Assembly: GCA_031379665.1 (NCBI GenBank)
Contig: JANNFI010000003.1
Span: forward strand, 1 to 7,965
DNA: 7,965 bases
From: SZUA-254 sp031379665
Lineage (GTDB): Bacteria > Bacteroidota > Ignavibacteria > UBA10030 > SZUA-254
Reading direction: 5' to 3'
A program made the position numbers and the translations under genes. A model generated the notes under the pieces. The model was not told the DNA's origin, made no database searches, and was given only the letters and a program-made list of their open reading frames with translations. Every line of letters starts with the position of its first letter. Positions within the stretch are counted from its first letter, which is position 1. Shown here piece after piece: positions 5,892 to 7,965 of the stretch.

Positions 5892-7965
5892 TTATTTGAT
5901 CAGGAGCATCTTCCTGTTCTGATTAAACGTCTGTCCGTCGTTCCCCTGGACCCTGAAGGTATAGAAGTACGCGCCCGTCGGGAGGGCGGAGGCGTTGAAC
6001 TCGAGGGCGTGGTAGCCTGCGGCCCTCGCCTCGCGTGAGACCGGGGTCGCGACCGCTTCTCCGAGCACGTTGTACACCGTGAGGGAAACCACACCGTCCG
6101 TCGGAAGAGTGAACCGGATTGTGGTCGTCGGGTTGAACGGGTTCGGGTAGTTCTGGTCGAGGGTGTATGCGAGCGGGAGGCCATATTCCGCGATCGAATA
6201 ACGTTTGCCCTCACCCACGTTCACCGTTACCGACCTGCCGTCGGCGAGCGTATGCGTCGCGGTGACTGTTCCGCCGGTCTTTTCGACGAGCGTGAGTGCC
6301 CCGGACCCTGAACGGGAGAGCGACGCCGTCACCCGGACCGCTCCAGAAACCCCCTGCAGCAGGATCGGCAGTTCCTTCCCGTTACCTGCGGCGAACAGTT
6401 CCGCGAAGCGGTTCGACGAGAACCGTACGTCGAACGCACCGGCCGGCGGCGCGGGCGGGAGCTCGAAGAGACCGTCCCCGGTCGCCTGAGCGTCTCCGGT
6501 CGACCCTGCGTCTGCGCCTCCGATGTAGAGCGTCGCCGATTGACCCTCGGTCCCGGGGACCGTGAACGTGAGCGCGTCCATACCGGCTGTGACCGGGTCA
6601 CCTTCGTCCGGGGGAACAACCGGCACATTCTTCGACGTGTTTCTCACATCCAGGATGATCGTACCGGGTGCGGAGGCCTTCACCCAGTACGCGCGGCCCG
6701 GCTGGAGCGTGTCGCTCGAGCCGTATCCCGAAACGCCGTTGAAGGCGAAGTAATTGGACGTCACGAGCCCGCCGACGCTCTGGACGGCGGCGCCCTTGTG
6801 CATTGGGAAGGCGGTCGTTCCGATGAGGTTCCATCCCTGGTTGAGCGCGATGGTGTCGGTCAGGACCGGCGTTCCCGTCAGCGAAATGGCGGCCGAGGGC
6901 GGGTATTTCAACCAATAGCCGGTGCCGTTGACGATCGAGTCTCGCGAACTGTAGCCGGTCGGCGGCGGCAGGTACGCGAAGGCGTTCGAAATGGCTTCGG
7001 GATAGAGCGCGACTTTCGAGTTATTGGCGACTCCCAGCGGCAGGCTGATCATGTTCCAGCCGGAGAGGACGCTCGGCTCGAAGGTGACGATGAGCGTGAA
7101 CTCGTCCGCCCCGATGTCGGGTTTGACCGGGTCCCGTGGCTCGCCGTCAAAATCACCCGTTACCGTCGCAAGCGGGGTTCCCGCGCTGTCGAGTGCAGGG
7201 TTCAGGGCGTGCAGGTTCGACGCCGAGTAGAACGCCGGGTTGACCGAGATTGAACTTGCCTCCTTACTGTTCGCCGACTGCAACGCGGAGAGGTTGGCCA
7301 CATTGCCGTTCCAGTAGGCGAGGTTCGTCCCCGACGCGTACAGGTCGTTGTAATCGGAAGTCGTAATGCCTGCCGTACCTGCAGCGTCGACGTAAATGGC
7401 GTAGCCACCGCCCGGGTTGGCGAAGACGTTGTTGACGACGTTGACGCTGGTAGTGGTACCGGTGACGTAGAGGCCCAGGCCCGCAGTTGTGTGCGTGCTG
7501 GTGATGTTGACGCTGTTGAAGAAGACGTCCTGGTAGGTGCAGTAGTAGAGGGTGATGCCGTAAGCCCCTCCGGCGCCGCCGACGTTGATCATGTTATTCG
7601 AGACCAGGCTCCGGGGAGTGGGGCTTCCCGTTCCGCCGTCGCAGAAGTAGAGGTAGATGCCGTACCCGGTGCTGACGGAGAACTTGTTCTTCTGGACCTG
7701 GAGGTTGGCGTCGCAGTACTGGAGTTCGGCGCCGCGGTCGGTGTTGGGCCCGGTGCCGGTGTTGCCGTTGACCCTGGCGCCGGACTGGTTCTCGAGGAAG
7801 ACGAACCCGTAGCCCTGGTTGGTAAACGTGTTGTTGTTGACCTGTGTGCCGGAAGAGAGCAGGGCAGTGTTGTAGCCGCTGAGCGAGACGGCCCACGACC
7901 CGTCGTTGAATGTGTTGCCGTTGACGATCCGGCTGGTATAGAGGGAGGCGGGGCCGTAGACCAGG
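5892..7965 (-). CDS. Large secreted beta-helix protein with T9SS C-terminal sorting domain (N-terminus outside window)
   Basis: The frame is open from the TAA at 5892-5894 to the right edge, giving 690 visible residues and no start, since the Met at 7592 is internal. Numbering from the edge, residues 1 to about 275 are a right-handed parallel beta-helix of the NosD/pectate-lyase-like fold, with rungs marked by N17, N45, N68, N93 and N124 in patterns such as VNGNTF, NNNTF and NGNTG. The helix ends in the usual DIGADEF (283-289). Two copies of a GWN module follow (about 302-365 and 377-439). A Thr/Gly/Ala-rich beta domain of unknown type spans about 455-595. The last 90 residues (600-690) are the T9SS type A sorting domain: QNYPNPFNPTTTI, VVSLTVYNVLGEAV, YHALEFNASALPTGAYFYTF and KMLLIK. 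The product should cross the outer membrane and be anchored or released. Beta-helices often bind or cleave polysaccharide, but no catalytic residues can be assigned, so the substrate is unknown. Confidence 0.92.
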   Translation of the reverse strand, partial: LVYGPASLYTSRIVNGNTFNDGSWAVSLSGYNTALLSSGTQVNNNTFTNQGYGFVFLENQSGARVNGNTGTGPNTDRGAELQYCDANLQVQKNKFSVSTGYGIYLYFCDGGTGSPTPRSLVSNNMINVGGAGGAYGITLYYCTYQDVFFNSVNITSTHTTAGLGLYVTGTTTSVNVVNNVFANPGGGYAIYVDAAGTAGITTSDYNDLYASGTNLAYWNGNVANLSALQSANSKEASSISVNPAFYSASNLHALNPALDSAGTPLATVTGDFDGEPRDPVKPDIGADEFTLIVTFEPSVLSGWNMISLPLGVANNSKVALYPEAISNAFAYLPPPTGYSSRDSIVNGTGYWLKYPPSAAISLTGTPVLTDTIALNQGWNLIGTTAFPMHKGAAVQSVGGLVTSNYFAFNGVSGYGSSDTLQPGRAYWVKASAPGTIILDVRNTSKNVPVVPPDEGDPVTAGMDALTFTVPGTEGQSATLYIGGADAGSTGDAQATGDGLFELPPAPPAGAFDVRFSSNRFAELFAAGNGKELPILLQGVSGAVRVTASLSRSGSGALTLVEKTGGTVTATHTLADGRSVTVNVGEGKRYSIAEYGLPLAYTLDQNYPNPFNPTTTIRFTLPTDGVVSLTVYNVLGEAVATPVSREARAAGYHALEFNASALPTGAYFYTFRVQGNDGQTFNQNRKMLLIK
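5895..6167 (-). other. T9SS type A sorting domain (protein domain)
   Basis: This region encodes the C-terminal signal recognised by the type IX secretion machinery and removed by the PorU sortase in characterised members. The seven-residue hallmark NYPNPFN, the central LTVYNVLGE strand, the ALPTGAYFY strand and the basic tail are all present. None of the T9SS machinery genes are in this window. Confidence 0.9.
6648..7061 (-). repeat. Tandem duplication of a GWN module inside the secreted protein
   Basis: Two copies of about 63 residues align by eye: GWNMISLPL (residue 302) with GWNLIGTTA (377), then a GYSSRDSI versus GYGSSDTL stretch, then GTGYWLKY versus GRAYWVKA, each followed by a short beta strand (AAISLTGTPV, GTIILDV). 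The copies have diverged widely outside these anchors, so the duplication is old. The module is common in FCB secreted proteins just before the sorting domain; its function is not known to me. Confidence 0.7.

Noticed and set aside
6540..7253. 237-codon open frame on the plus strand opposite the secreted protein
   Set aside because: It is Arg/Val/Gly/Asp-rich with no motif and lies opposite the GWN modules and the end of the beta-helix.
5892..7592. Reading the secreted protein as a complete 566-residue gene starting at the ATG at 7592
   Set aside because: The same frame continues open to the window edge and encodes more beta-helix rungs (for example VNGNTF and NNNTF), and the 566-residue version would have no signal peptide.
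7750..7925. Repeated GTTGCCGTTGAC-like DNA words at the right edge
   Set aside because: They are explained by the repeated VNGN and NNNT rungs of the beta-helix in the coding frame, not by a separate DNA repeat or CRISPR array.

Overview
The window reads as ordinary chromosomal sequence from a GC-rich bacterium of the FCB superphylum, most likely a Bacteroidota/Ignavibacteria-type lineage. The strongest clue is the gene at the right edge, which ends in a type IX secretion (T9SS) C-terminal sorting domain (QNYPNPFNP followed by the usual beta-sandwich pattern and a basic KMLLIK-like tail). A TPR protein with a GFQCGSAE N-terminus and a DUF3467 protein fit the same group. The lineage call is inference; no rRNA or other marker is present.

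Layout. (1) Left, plus strand, 1-2241: the 3' end of rpoN (sigma-54, with its RpoN box), then hslV and hslU, which encode the two-part ATP-dependent HslVU protease. hslV and hslU overlap by 4 bp (GTGA), so translation is probably coupled. (2) Minus strand, 3810-2267: a TPR-repeat, probably membrane-anchored or exported protein followed 14 bp later by a small DUF3467 protein, a likely two-gene operon that converges on hslU. (3) A divergent intergenic region at 3811-3964 with two back-to-back sigma-70-like promoters and a near-palindrome between their -35 boxes. (4) Plus strand, 3965-5775: a HIT-family nucleotide hydrolase/transferase overlapping by 4 bp (ATGA) an NADP-type isocitrate dehydrogenase gene (icd). 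(5) A strong hairpin terminator at 5852-5890 between converging genes. (6) Minus strand, 5892 to the right edge: the C-terminal 690 residues of a large secreted protein made of a right-handed parallel beta-helix, a duplicated GWN module, a linker domain and the T9SS sorting domain. Its N-terminus lies outside the window.

The genes are mostly housekeeping: protein quality control (HslVU), alternative sigma factor, TCA cycle (Icd), nucleotide metabolism (HIT), plus two poorly characterised proteins and one exported surface or secreted protein. There is no tRNA, rRNA, CRISPR array, insertion sequence or defence system that I can see. No intergenic stretch reaches 300 bases. The least explained parts are the TPR/DUF3467 pair, the divergent promoter region with its candidate operator, and the unknown module between the GWN repeats and the sorting domain in the secreted protein.
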